Source of the DNA: Apostichopus japonicus
Lineage: Eukaryota > Echinodermata > Holothuroidea > Aspidochirotida > Stichopodidae
Direction: 5' to 3'
NCBI RefSeq assembly: GCF_037975245.1
Contig: NC_092568.1
Coordinates: 31,530,501-31,594,500, forward strand
Length of the DNA: 64,000 nucleotides
Below the pieces are notes generated by a model, which saw only the letters and a list, made by a program, of their open reading frames with translations, made no database searches and was not told where the DNA came from. Made by a program: the position numbers and the translations under genes. This document shows positions 1 to 13,004 of the stretch, one piece after another. Position 1 is the stretch's first letter; the number at the start of each line of letters is the position of its first letter.

Positions 1-59
1 CAAATGTAGCATATAGTACAACATTTATGGTAAGTATGATACTCGTACATGCTTAGAGA

Positions 60-243
60 CTTGTACTCATATCAAAGGGGAATTATACTAGTACTCATAC
101 TCATACCTGGTAGGAGAATTCTACCTGTACTCATACCAATGGGAATTCTACTCATACCTAGGGGAATTCTACTAATTGTACTCATACTCATACCAAGGGG
201 AATTCTACCTGTTCTCATACTCATATCAAGGGGAATTGTTCAT
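60..243. repeat. Imperfect minisatellite (ACTCATACCNAGGGGAATTCT-like)
   Basis: About six degenerate units built from TACTCATAC and GGGGAATTCTACC, with units of roughly 22-40 bp. The uninterrupted frame over it is a product of the repeat. Confidence 0.75.
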
Positions 244-1459
244 GTAATTGCATTCATGCTGTTGTACTCATTCTATAAGTCTGTCAGATATGGGACACAA
301 GATTTATTGAAGCAGAACATGTCTACTTGAGTACAAGATATGTTGTCTATTTGCTGCATTAGTTGGCTCAACAGATTTTAGCAATACATATATAATGCAT
401 GTATTTTTAGCTTCTTTCATAATTGCCTGAATGGATGTTAATAATATGGGTACAACATATATGTCATAATGTCATACATGTATGTTCAGTTTTTGGTGAT
501 ACGTTTCAACAGATATTAATTAAACAAGTACAGAATTTCCCTGAGACTTCCTCACTGCCCTATAAGTTCCCACTGAACGCTGTTAATATTTGTCAAGTAT
601 CTTTTAAAATGTCAGTGTACATGCTATATGTTGGATCTGTAAATCCTGGATACCAACGATTACAGAGCAATAGTTTGTATTGACAAAACCCACTGTATGA
701 TCATAGATGTCAGTGCTGCAAAAAACAGAATAATGTGTCATATTTAAGCTTCTAAAGGCTTGTGTGACACATTTTATCGTTTTCTGTCAAAACACTCTGT
801 CCACATCGGCCATGGTTGTATTAGCTTTGATCCCTAAGCTTATCTGTTATGCTTCATTATGCATGAGATGAATGCATCAGAGTTAAAGAGGAACTGCCAA
901 CAGTTGTTAGTTTAACCTTTTTTGGTTGTTGTCTTTTTCCGAATATTTTGGAAATCAACATAATTTATAAAGTGGATGGTAAAGAAGTAATTGCAATGCA
1001 AGAATAATGATTAATGCTCCTCTTTTATAATGAGCAAAATCTTAACTGAAATTCTCATCCTTAATTGCAAATTTAGCTGAAATGATTTCTTTTGATTACA
1101 TCATTTATTTCTGCATTCTAACAGTTAGCAAATATCAAAAACTGAAAACTTGCATTTTGCTATACAAACATGCAAACGGAAAGGAAAAGAGAAACATTCG
1201 CCTTATTGTAAAAATGTTCCATGAAGTAAGGCGGGGGATATTTTGAACCTTCCAAGGTAATTTATCAAATGATAGCAAATATTTTATAGAAACAAATAAA
1301 TTAAATCTTCTTCTTCCATTAATTGATAATTTGTCAGATCAGAAATGAAAGCATTATTGTAAAATTGTGAATAATTCTGTAATTTAGGTTATCTCAACAT
1401 TAGTAATGCAGACTTTATAACCATATTCATTGAATGTAAACTGCATGGTTATGGGAAGC

Positions 1460-1473
1460 GTCACCATGGCAAC
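1460..1473. promoter_or_regulatory. RFX X-box-like palindrome
   Basis: GTCACCATGGCAAC, 13 of 14 to the RFX consensus GTTRCCATGGYAAC. Confidence 0.45.
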
Positions 1474-2243
1474 TGTTGTATAATTTGAATGTATACTTGA
1501 CGTGTCTGCCCCTTAATACTGAGTATTTTGAATGGCCATAATATGACCACCCCAAAAATGATCATCAAAGGTAGATGAACGTACATGTTATTCGACAATA
1601 AAAGGTGTTTTTTGTTTTTCTGAAATATGTCATTGTTTACTGACCGTGGTAATGTCCCTACCCTCATGAATATTCGTCATATGGAATACATTTTATCATA
1701 TAACTATCAATAGCAGTCAAGCAAAGATAAGACTGATCTACTATTACTTGACAATAAGACGGTTCTTATAGTTTAATTATATAGTACAAAGTTACTACAA
1801 ACTGTAAATTTAATAGCATAATTGTAAAAGTGTCTACCTCTTTAATATCTTTCATCTATAAGTTTTTATGCTCATTACTACAGTTACAGGTACATATCAT
1901 ATATAATACAATATCGTACTTGGACCATAGCCCAAAATATATGAAAATAAATATGATGCATTGAGAGAACGGGTTTGCAATACTCATTATGTTGATCAAT
2001 TTTGAATGAAAGTGTACAAGATGTATGGAACAGTTGTACCCGGCAAACTTCTGGAGTATTTGGACTGCTATCCAGTGGATCCTGGATTATGCAAAGTTTT
2101 ATACAAAATTCAACCATTAACAATAATTGTAGAATACTGCACAGGCATCATGCTGAATTAAAGTTTGACCAATGTTTATGGCAAAATATGACTGCAAACG
2201 AAGCAAGAGCAAAAACATGTTGAAGTATTTTAGAGTGGTGGTA

Positions 2244-2308
2244 TGATCAGAGACATTATGCAGGTCATCTACAGGCTGTATCATCAGAGACATTATGCAA
2301 GTCATTAC
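2244..2308. repeat. Short tandem duplication, period about 37 bp
   Basis: ATCAGAGACATTATGCAGGT and ATCAGAGACATTATGCAAGT in direct orientation. Confidence 0.6.
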
Positions 2309-2572
2309 ATCTATAGCATTTAACTGTACTCTTAGTACAAGAAATTCGGATTTCCGGATTCTTTGTTTATATATATCTGGTCAGTCGCTGGTCCCAAGGT
2401 GTCAACATAATCAGAGGAATGTAACCTACTTATAATGTAAGATAATTATGACGATTGATTGGTCATCGGTTATGAAGATGAGAAATATTTTATGAATTAC
2501 AAGACCATCAAAAGTACTCCCATTCTTCCATAAAATGATGTTTAATCTTCATTTAGTTCGCTCATCACTTAC

Positions 2573-2683
2573 CTGTCTTCTCACAACAACTGCACACTGG
2601 CTCTTCCGTGTCTAGAGTGACCTGGTAACCTTTGACACTGATGACCTCCCGTGTCGACCAATCACCTCCGGTCAACCTACCTC
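2573..2683 (-). other. Exon-like island on the minus strand, unknown
   Basis: On the minus strand an acceptor (gatagaattag), 111 nt open in one frame and a strong donor (ACAG|GTAAGT) line up, phase 1 in and 1 out. It would encode GRLTGGDWSTREVISVKGYQ then VTLDTEEPVCSCCEKT. Base composition is richer in GC and CpG than the surroundings. I do not recognise the peptide. It could be an exon of a nested antisense gene, a mobile-element remnant, or chance. Confidence 0.25.
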
Positions 2684-3123
2684 CTAATTCTATCACTTAA
2701 TGTTTTTAGTTGTGTACTCTGTAGAGTTGTCAAGATCTTCTAGTGTCCATTAACACCTAGTATATCTGCAGTACAGTATAATAGCAGTGGGAAACTACAA
2801 AAGTGTATATCAATCAGTTCACTTTAAGTTGTAAATTTAAAATATTTCGAAGTTTAATTCAACCAATTGGAACCAGGAAGTACAATAATGGGTAATAAGA
2901 AAACTGTTTAATCAAGAACTCCAGCCCCAGGGGATAGGCTTTTTATTTGTTGCTTTTATTATGTTACCATAAAACTTTTGACTGATCGAATCTCCAGCCT
3001 ACAGGTAATGACTATGTTTCAATATTCATGTACGTATGATTTATTTCAACGTTAATAGTTTTTGATTTGTATAAATTTTTTGAAAACTAGCAGCGGTTCT
3101 TTTTATTCTTTTTCTACCGACAG

Positions 3124-3428
3124 AACGGCAAGCCATATCCTGCACGTTTGATGGAAACTCCTACATCAGCTACAGCCTGCAGAGGCAGGCGATAGATAAC
3201 GAGGATGACGATATTTACTTCCAGTTTCGAACAGGCCATCCCAACGGTCTCATCCTTCACGCCGGGGAGAGTAATGATTTCATGTATGTAGCCCTGGTGA
3301 AGGGGCTGCTAGAGGTAGCTGTCAATTTAGGGACCGGAGAGTTTAGAGTAAAGATCAGCCCCAATCCAGGAGAGAGCTTCTATGACAACGAATGGCACAA
3401 GGTTAAGGTCATACGAAGACGAACAAAT
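3124..3428 (+). CDS. NRXN: Neurexin exon: N-terminal part of LNS2
   Basis: Acceptor ...ctaccgacag, donor GTAAGT. Enters with two bases of a split codon, leaves in phase 0. Residues 1-101 begin RQAISCTFDGNSYISYSL, the opening strands of a laminin G/LNS fold, and include FRTGHPNGLILHAG and NEWHKVKVIRR, both typical LNS signatures. It corresponds to the start of vertebrate LNS2 just after EGF1. Confidence 0.96.
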
Positions 3429-6400
3429 GTAAGTTTATGACTTATGTTGAGAACTTACGTTAGTATCTGTCCACGACCAATGATATAAAAAAGCATGACA
3501 GATATTTATATATGTAGTCACTGAAAAATTGTATCTTGAAAAGAATGTAGGAGTTTGTTCGTAAATGTTAGCGATTCAAGAATCACTATGAGAAGCAAAT
3601 TTATATGACAATGAAAATATTACAATGAGAGATGTTCTGTACGAAATTGAACAATATGTGAAAACTTGAAGAATGGTAACATTGCATTAAGTTTCAGACT
3701 TTCACAACTGGTATTGCTGTTAAACCTTCAAAAGCAGTGGTGCCTCCAATGAGGGCATTGGAGGAGGCACATGCTCCTATTCCACAAAAATATGGTTGAG
3801 TGCCCTGGTGCCCCTCCCCCCTTTCCCCATAATGAAATATTTCATGACATGCACGAAAAAACATAAGCAGGAAGATACACTAATCTTTGACTTCTACTGA
3901 CTGTAATTTAATAGGAACTGAAACAAAAACCAACAAGCTTCAGAGGGCTTCGCCACCTTCACTCCAACCGGGGGGGGGGGGGTGGGGGGGGCTCTATTGA
4001 GGGCCCCTGGAACCCACACTGACATGGCCTCATGCTTACGCTGGTGTCTCTGGGTTGCATTACCTGCATTGTGTGCCTTCTATGATGCTTTCATTCTGAT
4101 GTCGCCCCCCCCCCCTCCTTCCACCCACCCACCACTTCCAGATGTGTGGCGATGCCTATGCACAAAATTATTTCCTGTATTGACAATGAAGAACATTACT
4201 TTTGTTTCAGACACATATAATGTCATTTGAAACTAGGAAAGCAAACTTTCCATGGTTACCAGTGAAATATTCATGGTAGTAGATTTTTGTGTACATTTAG
4301 AAGCTGTCATATAAATCTACCTTATCTAGATAACAGTTATGGTTTGAGCAATTTTAACTTTTCCTTACAGATAGAGGTCAAAGTTGACGACACACTACGG
4401 GCCGAGGACAGCACGGGCGGTTCCTTTGGCCGTTTAACAACCAGAGGAGAAGTTTTCATCGGAGGGGCACCAGAACCAGCGGAGCTGGTGGGTTCAACTG
4501 TCGGGGAGAACTTTTTCGGAAATCTTCAAGATGTAAGTTAAATCTGTTTGTGAGCCATTTTAAAATAAAAGACTTACTTAGGCTTGAAAGGTTGGTTATT
4601 ACTGTATGTGCTGTGTCAATTTTAGCCTTTGGAGAGATAGAATAATCATCAAAGATTTTGTAAAACAACAGTAAAGTTAATAGTTCACCACTTGAGAAAG
4701 TGAGTTTTGGAAAAATTGTTTTGCTGATGTTGTCAATGATTTGGCATATCCCTGGGGTTCTGTCATCTTGACACTTTCTTCAGATCAAACTTTCTTCGCA
4801 CAGACAGCCTCCTCCCCGTAAGGAGCTGAATCTGCGACAATCTGTCATTATCATACAGAACTGTTTCATACGGCCTGGGAATATCTAGGATATTAGGAAA
4901 CGTGTTTGACAGCTTAATAAGATACTTCAAGAGGCAAAATGTAGAATGCAAAAATGGGGCCCATGCAGTGACAAAAATGTCTCCAAGCCCATGCAATCTG
5001 TCTCTCAATGCCACTGATTATCAGGACATACTCTCTGGTGGGTAGCATCACATTCAAGAAGATTCACATCAATAGTTACAAACTTCATGGAAAGTCATTT
5101 GACAATACACCTTCTCAAGGGAAAATCGCTATCATCTCGATTGCAAGGTCCGAGAGGATGTCTTTTAAATGGTGGTTACCTCTCATTTTGTAGACTTGAG
5201 GGAACACATGGCAGTAATGGTAACTACCGCCGTGGAAAGTATTTAGTTGTTGGTGGGATCTTGGGCAAGTGTATTTTGATATAATGAGCATCATCCTGCC
5301 CCACACATATACTTGCGATAAATATTCCTCCAAGGTTCTTGATTAAAGGTTCTTGTTTCTATCTTTAACTCTCCTATGAAAATAAATCATGGAGGGACCA
5401 CGGGGGGAGAATCTGCCAGCCGTATGAAATTTACTATATCAGCTTATTCTCTTCATTCCAAAGTTTTTACGCGGCCGTATACATACCCCCGAGTAATCTC
5501 AGAGCTGCAACATAAATCCAGCTTTAGATTTGTTTGGAAAGTTTCTGGATGAGTTAATACGTTTCAAAGTTAATCCACTCTCTTCCATAAACAGTAACCG
5601 GTGATACGGCGTAAAAACACTCTCCACGCCGCCGCGACAACACTCGCAGGACAGCTGATCCTTCATCCTGCTAACTGCTTGTTTGTAACTGTTGACCTTA
5701 TTAGGTCATTCATCAAATAAAGTTTGCTGTATCTACCTGCAGTAAATTTTGAAAGCCGTTTGTGCGGTTCGGGGTGGTTTAATGGGTGTACAGAAAAGAG
5801 AAGAATAAAGAAACCCTGATAAGAGCCAGGCAATTGATGAGCTTTCTGTGATGTGCCTGCTCGCGGACTGTTCATTGATATATCTTGCACCAGACATGTT
5901 TATGAATTCACTTAATTCCACTTTTTGTTTTTTTGTTTAGTTTTGTCATCTTCCTGATTGCCCAGACTCTGAGAGAGTTCGTGGGAGTCTCCTAGTTAGA
6001 CACTGGAAGCAGAGTTTGGCATTGAAAAGTATCAAAGTAGTACTAACATCAGTCGCAATACAAGAAATAGAGCAGTAAAACAGCTCACTTGTAGTTGAGC
6101 GCCAGTGGCGGAGCTAGGGGTATTGGTAAGGAGGGGCAAGAATGGTCTGTAGGGGCGCTTTCGACACTATCTAAGCGGAGCGCCACCACAGGTTGGCGCG
6201 TAGCGTACCGAAATTTTTTGAGTAAAGATACTCCCTAGATCGCCGGAAATGAGCATTTCCTGGCCTGGCTAATTTGCATATAAACGAAGAATAAATAGGT
6301 GTCATCGCCAAATTACACCAACAAAATTTGACAAATGTCAATAGGTAGACGAGAGCGCAATACAAAATCAATAATCGTGAATAAGTAAAAAGTGGTAAAG

Positions 6401-9400
6401 AGCTGAAAAGGGCGCCAGCAGTCCATTTGAGTCCGTCAGGGGGGCATCCGCCCCCCCTCCCTGACTGTATGGACGCTCCGCCACTGTTGAGCGCAATTGG
6501 AAGATGAAGATCACAAGAGAATCTTTGAAGCAAAACCTATAGTTAGAGGAAAAGCTCAACCTCCAGTACTGAGATATTCCCCCAAAAAACTGGGTTGGAA
6601 GAAGGAAATTAACACGAAAATAACCAGCCTCCTTCCACCCTCCCCTCACCTTCCCAATTTTACATTATATGTCATTATTTAAGTCTTTTATCATGCAAAC
6701 CAGGAACTCCTAAAGAAATGATTATGGCATCCAGTTGCTTCTCGAGAGATTAACCCAAAAATCCAAAAATGTGTAAAGTGTTAGTTCAGTGGTAAGGTGC
6801 CTTCCATTCATAAGGTCCCGAGTTTGAGTCACTCCAAGATTAATGTATGTCGTCCAGTTACAGAGTTGTTCACAATTGACAATTAATAATCATGGACGTT
6901 AAATGTGAATATAAGAGACTGCTTTTGGTCAGCTTGGGGCTTTGATAAGCCAATGAGGCTTCTTCGCGAGTTCCTGCTTGCAGGAGGATCTAAATTACAT
7001 ACATACACACATACATAAACATACACAAAAAGCAATTGAAATTCATCACGAAAAGGGAAGAAACCACTTTTCTTGATATGAAACATTGAAAATCTCTTCT
7101 TAGTAAGATTAATTAAGACTCATCAGCACATTCGCAAACTCTCTAACCAGTTCATTATGCAGTTGGATTAATGTAGCCCGGCAATTCTGTTGAGTTTTAT
7201 TCTCTCAAAATGTCAAGAGGTTTTGTATGTGTACTCAGCAAACCTCAAGCTAGCAGCCATTGCTATGTACTGTCAGCCAACTTTGCCTTATTTGCATCAG
7301 TCAATTGGAACTGTCTAGGAAAACACCGACATTGGGTTTTACATTACCACAATTTCAAGGTTTTTATCTGAGTGAAATAGTTGAAGAAAATCATGGATCC
7401 TTGGCCTCTTGAAGTATAGTTCAATGTTTATAACTGCTATGATTACCTTTTTTTAATTAAAATTTGAAGTTTTGTTTGTTATTATTTTTAGTCCCAAAGT
7501 CAAGTGTACATTGTGGTATAACTTTGCATTAGTTCAGTATAAAGCCACATAATCTTCAGGTATCGCCATGGCAACTACTAAGTACCTAGTGTTTACTATA
7601 TATTCAGTCCAGTGTACAGAGGGTTTTGAATGTCCCAAGAACAAATTTAATGTGATGTTGTTCTTTTTACATTTGCAAACACTTTGAAGCTTATACAATA
7701 ATTTCATTGTCCCTCATGCATTTAGGTGGTCTATAAAACTAATCAGTGATTAATTCAGTTGCAATTAAAGTTTGAAATATAGTACCCCCCAGGTTCTGAC
7801 AAACTCAATACAAAATCCATGTTTTAAGAAAATAAAACCAACTGATATTAAGCTGAACATGGTCATGTGCATGTTAGAGCTCTTCTGATATGCAAAGTTC
7901 TCAAAAGGGAAAACTATGGAGTCAATCTTACTGACCTTGCAAACTTGTGATGGGGTCCACGGATTGCAAAGTTGGCAATGACTACAACGCGGGCGCAAGG
8001 TCGGTAACGACTTTTACTGTTAGGTTCGTCCAATACTGCAGCATACAGAAACATTGTACTCAAAGCCGAAGCCAAAGTGAATTAGTCAGGTCAAACATCA
8101 GGATTCTATATGCATGCTTCGTTCTTCAATACCGCCCTCGTTATTAGATTTGTCCAACACTGCAGCATACAGAAACATTGTACTCAAAGCCGAAGCCAAA
8201 GTGAATTAATCAGGACAAACATCAGGATTCTATATGCATGCTTCGTTCTTCAATACCGCCCTCGTTATCTTTCGGGGAAACATTCCCTTTCCTTGCAGGT
8301 ATAACTGCTTCATTTCAAACAATAGTAGTTTGAACAAATTACGTAGCTTCTGTTTCCTCGCAGGAGGTCAGATTATTTTAAGATTTATTTATACCTTCAG
8401 TAAGTTTTTCACTGTTTATCATACTCTCTAAGATATCAAAGAATACCTACAGTGGTCAGTGGAAGTGGGAGTACTTTTGCAGAGTGAGGGGAGGGTGGAG
8501 GTGTGTATGGTTCATGTAGGTGCGAAGGGGGCGAGAAGGAATTTACTATGCACACAATGCAATGTTCATGTTATACTAATATTATAAAGATATCTAGTTT
8601 CAGTATATAGATAACATATGAAGGGACACAATTAAGTAGACTTTGGAGCTGGGCGTATTGGTATTACAGTATATATTTATACGGTATGTACGTCTCCGGG
8701 CATGCCTGGCACATATGTGCACAAACAATATTGTCATATTTTGGGCGCATGCAATTTTATGAAAAAAACATTAACTATATCTCTGGAGAACATTTATTAC
8801 TTTTCATAGCAAATGCCAATTTACTGCTTAACCTACGTCAACATTTTGTTGATAGTGACCTGTTCCTACTGTTTGGGCAGATTTAGCATTTCTTGTAAAT
8901 CCAGAGAGGGAATGTCTTTAGTTGTGAGGGGAACCTGTATAGATGAAGACTAAATCAGAAGGTAATTGCGCCTGTTAAGTGGGCGTCCAAAAATACTTAA
9001 TAGAGCTTCATATATATACAGAACAGTATGTTGTACTCAATACTTGAATCGGCCTGTTAAAAGTGAAATGTCATGTTGTGTTACTAATTTAATAACAAAA
9101 TGTTAACAGCTGCCATCACATTCGATTTTGCGCTTACATTTTGCTCCTAAATAGTTTTATTTCTCTAATTTGGCAAAATTATAAGCTTGCATGTCTACAG
9201 ATTCTTTACCTGTACCACTTTCATGAATTAATGCATTTTCTCATACCACGCACTTTCATAATGTCAAACCCTTGACGTAACTGAAGGGTAAACTCTTATG
9301 TGATTCTATTGAGTGGAAACAATAATTTGTATTACTATATATATACTATCTATAATATGCTTTATTAAAATGTCATACATTTCACATAATAAAACCAGGC

Positions 9401-12400
9401 ACACTTTCATTAAGTCAAAAACCTTGACCTCAATTACGGTAAAAATTTTAGGTGCTTTTACCAAGTAGAAATGATAAGTTTATTGTTATGTGTCATTCAT
9501 TATAATATCTTATTACATGGAGGTAGTTACTCATATTATACCAGGCACTTTCAGAATGTCAAATCCTTGACCTAAATCAAAGATAAATCGTAGGAGCTTT
9601 CTCTTTCTTAAAGTTTAATAAACACTAATTTCACAACGATTATGAAATAAATAACATCATAACCATGCAGTGTGCACTCAGCTAGAAGGGAAAGACAAGG
9701 ATGATTCGAGCTGTTATCAGTAAACATGGTATAAACAATTGATCTTCCCGACCGCACGAAACCGGCTCTCGACGTTTCTCGTCGCAGCTGAAAACTTGCA
9801 AGTCTGAAAAGTTGAGCGCAAGCGTTGGATGCAAGGGAAATTAGACTTCCATGGTTAAGTGGATAGTTTTACTTCCTGTCAAAATTTGGTTCCAAGTTAA
9901 AGCATTTGCTTCTGACCATGCTGCAGATTTCTGGTTGATTCAATTTTCTGACCCAATAAGTAATTTTTGAGTAGATACAGGCATGTTTTTGTCATTTACG
10001 TAAGTTTTAATTGGGTTGCTGCTCAGACCATCAATTATATTGTCTGACAATCCAAGTTTATCGTTACACTGCATTAAGTTCCCTCCCTCTTACGGGAAAT
10101 ATTGATAAAGCGATGGGGCACACAGTCGGTTTTAGATTTCACTGCGAATTGAAAAACTTTATTTGTCAACTGAGATTAGGATCGTCTTTTGCCAGATTTT
10201 TACCTCCCAAGTCTGGTCAAAGACCTTAAAGAAAGTGCAAACTTGTCATCGGTTTGGGGTCTCTTTCTTTTCTTCCCTGTTTTCTTGTTTGTTTTTTTTG
10301 GAAGGGATTTACTTTGGTTATCCTCCTCCTTCTTCTAAAAGAGTAGAAAATATATGTTATCTGTGGTCTTTGAGAAAAAAACTGTTTTAGCTAATATTCT
10401 GCTTCAGTAATCACACTTGATAATCACATTACAGAGTTTCTCCATTTTCAACCTCGTAAGGAGAGCGATAGTCTTCGAAAGACTTGGCCTCTATCCATAT
10501 CGTAGGTTGTACTTTCATTAAAGGTCACGTATACACCACATTTTGAGCTGCTGAATGTTGTGTTATCTTCATTAATGTCAGTTTGGGACAAGCTGCAGTT
10601 TACTAATTGGCAGTGGAATTGATTTCTGGACAGTTTTAACTCTCACACTTTTATTCCTTGTCGTGGTCGGTGTCAATCTCCCGTCGTTTTTCAATACTGA
10701 CTGTATGAGGCACTAACGTCAGTTGACACGTGTTTTACCTGAAAGGTCGGTCGGGTGGTTTAATTGATCCACAATGCTTTAAAGAGTTATTGATCGGAAA
10801 GGTATATGTATGTCTGATTAAGAATAGCAGCACTACTTTGTTTAATAGTACTAAAATAATTTGTTTTTGAATTTGGCAAAAAAAATTGGGATTGCTTAAA
10901 AAAGGCAATTTGTCTAAGTGGTAGTATAGCTAATGGTATCACTGTAAAACCATTTTTTGGTCAAAATTTTGCACTGAATTTTGCAAAAAAAAACTTGCAG
11001 CAGTTCGACAAATGTAAGATATCAGTATACCTGCAGAAGCAAATATTCTGTTACTTTGATCCATCAAAATTGAATAAAAGAATTAGGCATGTAAGCTTTG
11101 AAGGTATTTAAATGGCATAGCAAGACAATTACTGAAAAATTTGCCAATCAAATTTAATACAGTATGTACAATAATATGATGACAGTCAATTTGCAGGGGC
11201 AAAATGTTTGGTATTGAACTGAACGGTTAATATGTGATTAATTACGATCAGTCAGCTGGTTTTTATTGACAGACTTGTTATGCGGAGGGACTTATCCAAT
11301 TATAGTCTTGAGATATGAAATAATCTGTTGCTATGGCAACCATGAATAAGATGTATTCTGGGCCCACGTCTTCATGCTGAGGCCGGGAGAGGTCTCTGTT
11401 CATATAGATCCATCCTTGAGCTGCTTTAGTCTTTGTCAATTTGGTATTTCATGATCCAATTATTGAAGGCATATATATTGGAGCCATATGTGATGAAAGT
11501 GGCTATCATCCATAAAGAGAACAAAGTTAAAAGTATCACTCGTTGTTGACAAAATCCAGTGTCGTCCAGCTTGCCCAAGTTTATGTTACCATGACAACAT
11601 AAGAACTCAAAAGTTGTCACAAAACTTTGAACATCATGCAAATAGATATTTTCTAACTGTTAAGAAACACTAAAAAGGAAATTCATAAGTTTCTTTTTAA
11701 TAGTGCGACCATTTTGGCATGCTACTAACTTAGCAGTTTCCATGTCACTGTAAACAACTTTTCACTTGTTAATTATTTGTGTGTTAAAAATTGTCAAGTT
11801 GAATTCAAGAACTATTATTACTTAGAAACTTTTTGAGCTTGGTTCTGATGAAATCCCCTTAATGCAGTTTGTGTCCTATCTTTAATAGTTAGCATATGTA
11901 TGAATTTCAAACGTTGAATGAAAAGGTGTAAATATTTGAGAAATAATTTCCACTTTTGTTTTCATATATGGAAATAATAGGTGTGAATGGAATCATTTAG
12001 TTATATGCTAATACATTCCACTGGTGAGAAAAACTGTTAACTTGTATATGGATTATTTTGGTCGGTTGCCCATCGAGTTTGAGTGGTTAGTAATGAAATT
12101 TTGAGAGCAAATGTGGTTTGTAAAAGAGTTGGAGACCAGATTCATAACATGCAGCTGTAAACAAGAATAAAGGTTTAGGGCCTATAACTGTAATTCCTTG
12201 CATATCATTGTAATGATATATCATCTTGAAGGGTGTTCATAACTACTATTCATCTCGATACAGCCAACTTGATGATGAAAATTCTGCTAAAAAGACTTTT
12301 ACACTGGAATCTTTGAAAGATGGTATATAAAAAACCACCAAAGTATTCAAAATTCAATTGTATTGGATTTTCATTATAAATTGTCCAAGAAATTGATATT

Positions 12401-12972
12401 TGACAATTTTCATAATCAAATCAGCCTTGAACATTTCTTTTTTAATCTGTTTCTAATTATTTCTATGAGAGTTTTTTTTATGATTCTCAATTGCAAACAC
12501 TCGTGAAAGTGTTATTACCATCTCTGTGCCTCCTTCTTAACTTGACGTGAGGACATGCAGCAAACCATATGAAACGGATTGAGTCATATTGACTAAAATT
12601 AAATTCCCCAGAAACGGTAGACATTTTGGAAAATGAATCATTTCATTTATATTGCCTACATTTAATTCCGAGATAGATCTGACAGTTAATTTACAGTTTT
12701 GAGTAAAATCGGACATGAAAGTGTGTCACCCGCGATGAATGTCACGCTGTCCAGCTATCACATACAATAACAAGATTTTTCAATTCATATTGATTTTATT
12801 TTTCAGAATCTCATTCAAATAGCGATTACAAAGTAGGGCAGACCTAATTGTCTAGTTATTTGGATGAATTGCGACAATTTTATTGCGAATGATTTTTATT
12901 CTGTTTACGTCTTTTTTTTACTTCCTCCCCTTCCATACATCAATAAACATGTATATACCCACATACACACAC

Positions 12973-13004
<32 letters not shown>

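Larger units (their letters stand above)
1..3123 (+). other. Neurexin intron upstream of the LNS2 exon
   Basis: No neurexin exon is recognisable here, so EGF1 and LNS1 are further upstream. The stretch holds an imperfect minisatellite near its start, a short tandem duplication near 2.24-2.31 kb, an X-box-like palindrome at 1460-1473 and an exon-like island on the minus strand at 2573-2683. The rest is AT-rich intronic DNA in which I see nothing. Confidence 0.75.

Noticed and set aside
49-330. 93-codon plus-strand frame rich in ILIPRG
   Set aside because: Produced by the degenerate minisatellite at 60-243.
5500-5672. Minus-strand frame with MKDQLSCECCRGGVE
   Set aside because: Only 55 codons, no homology recognised, no supporting exon neighbours.
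6776-6850. tRNA gene
   Set aside because: Boxes A and B are present but the arms do not fold as a tRNA and a SINE body follows; it is the head of a repeat.
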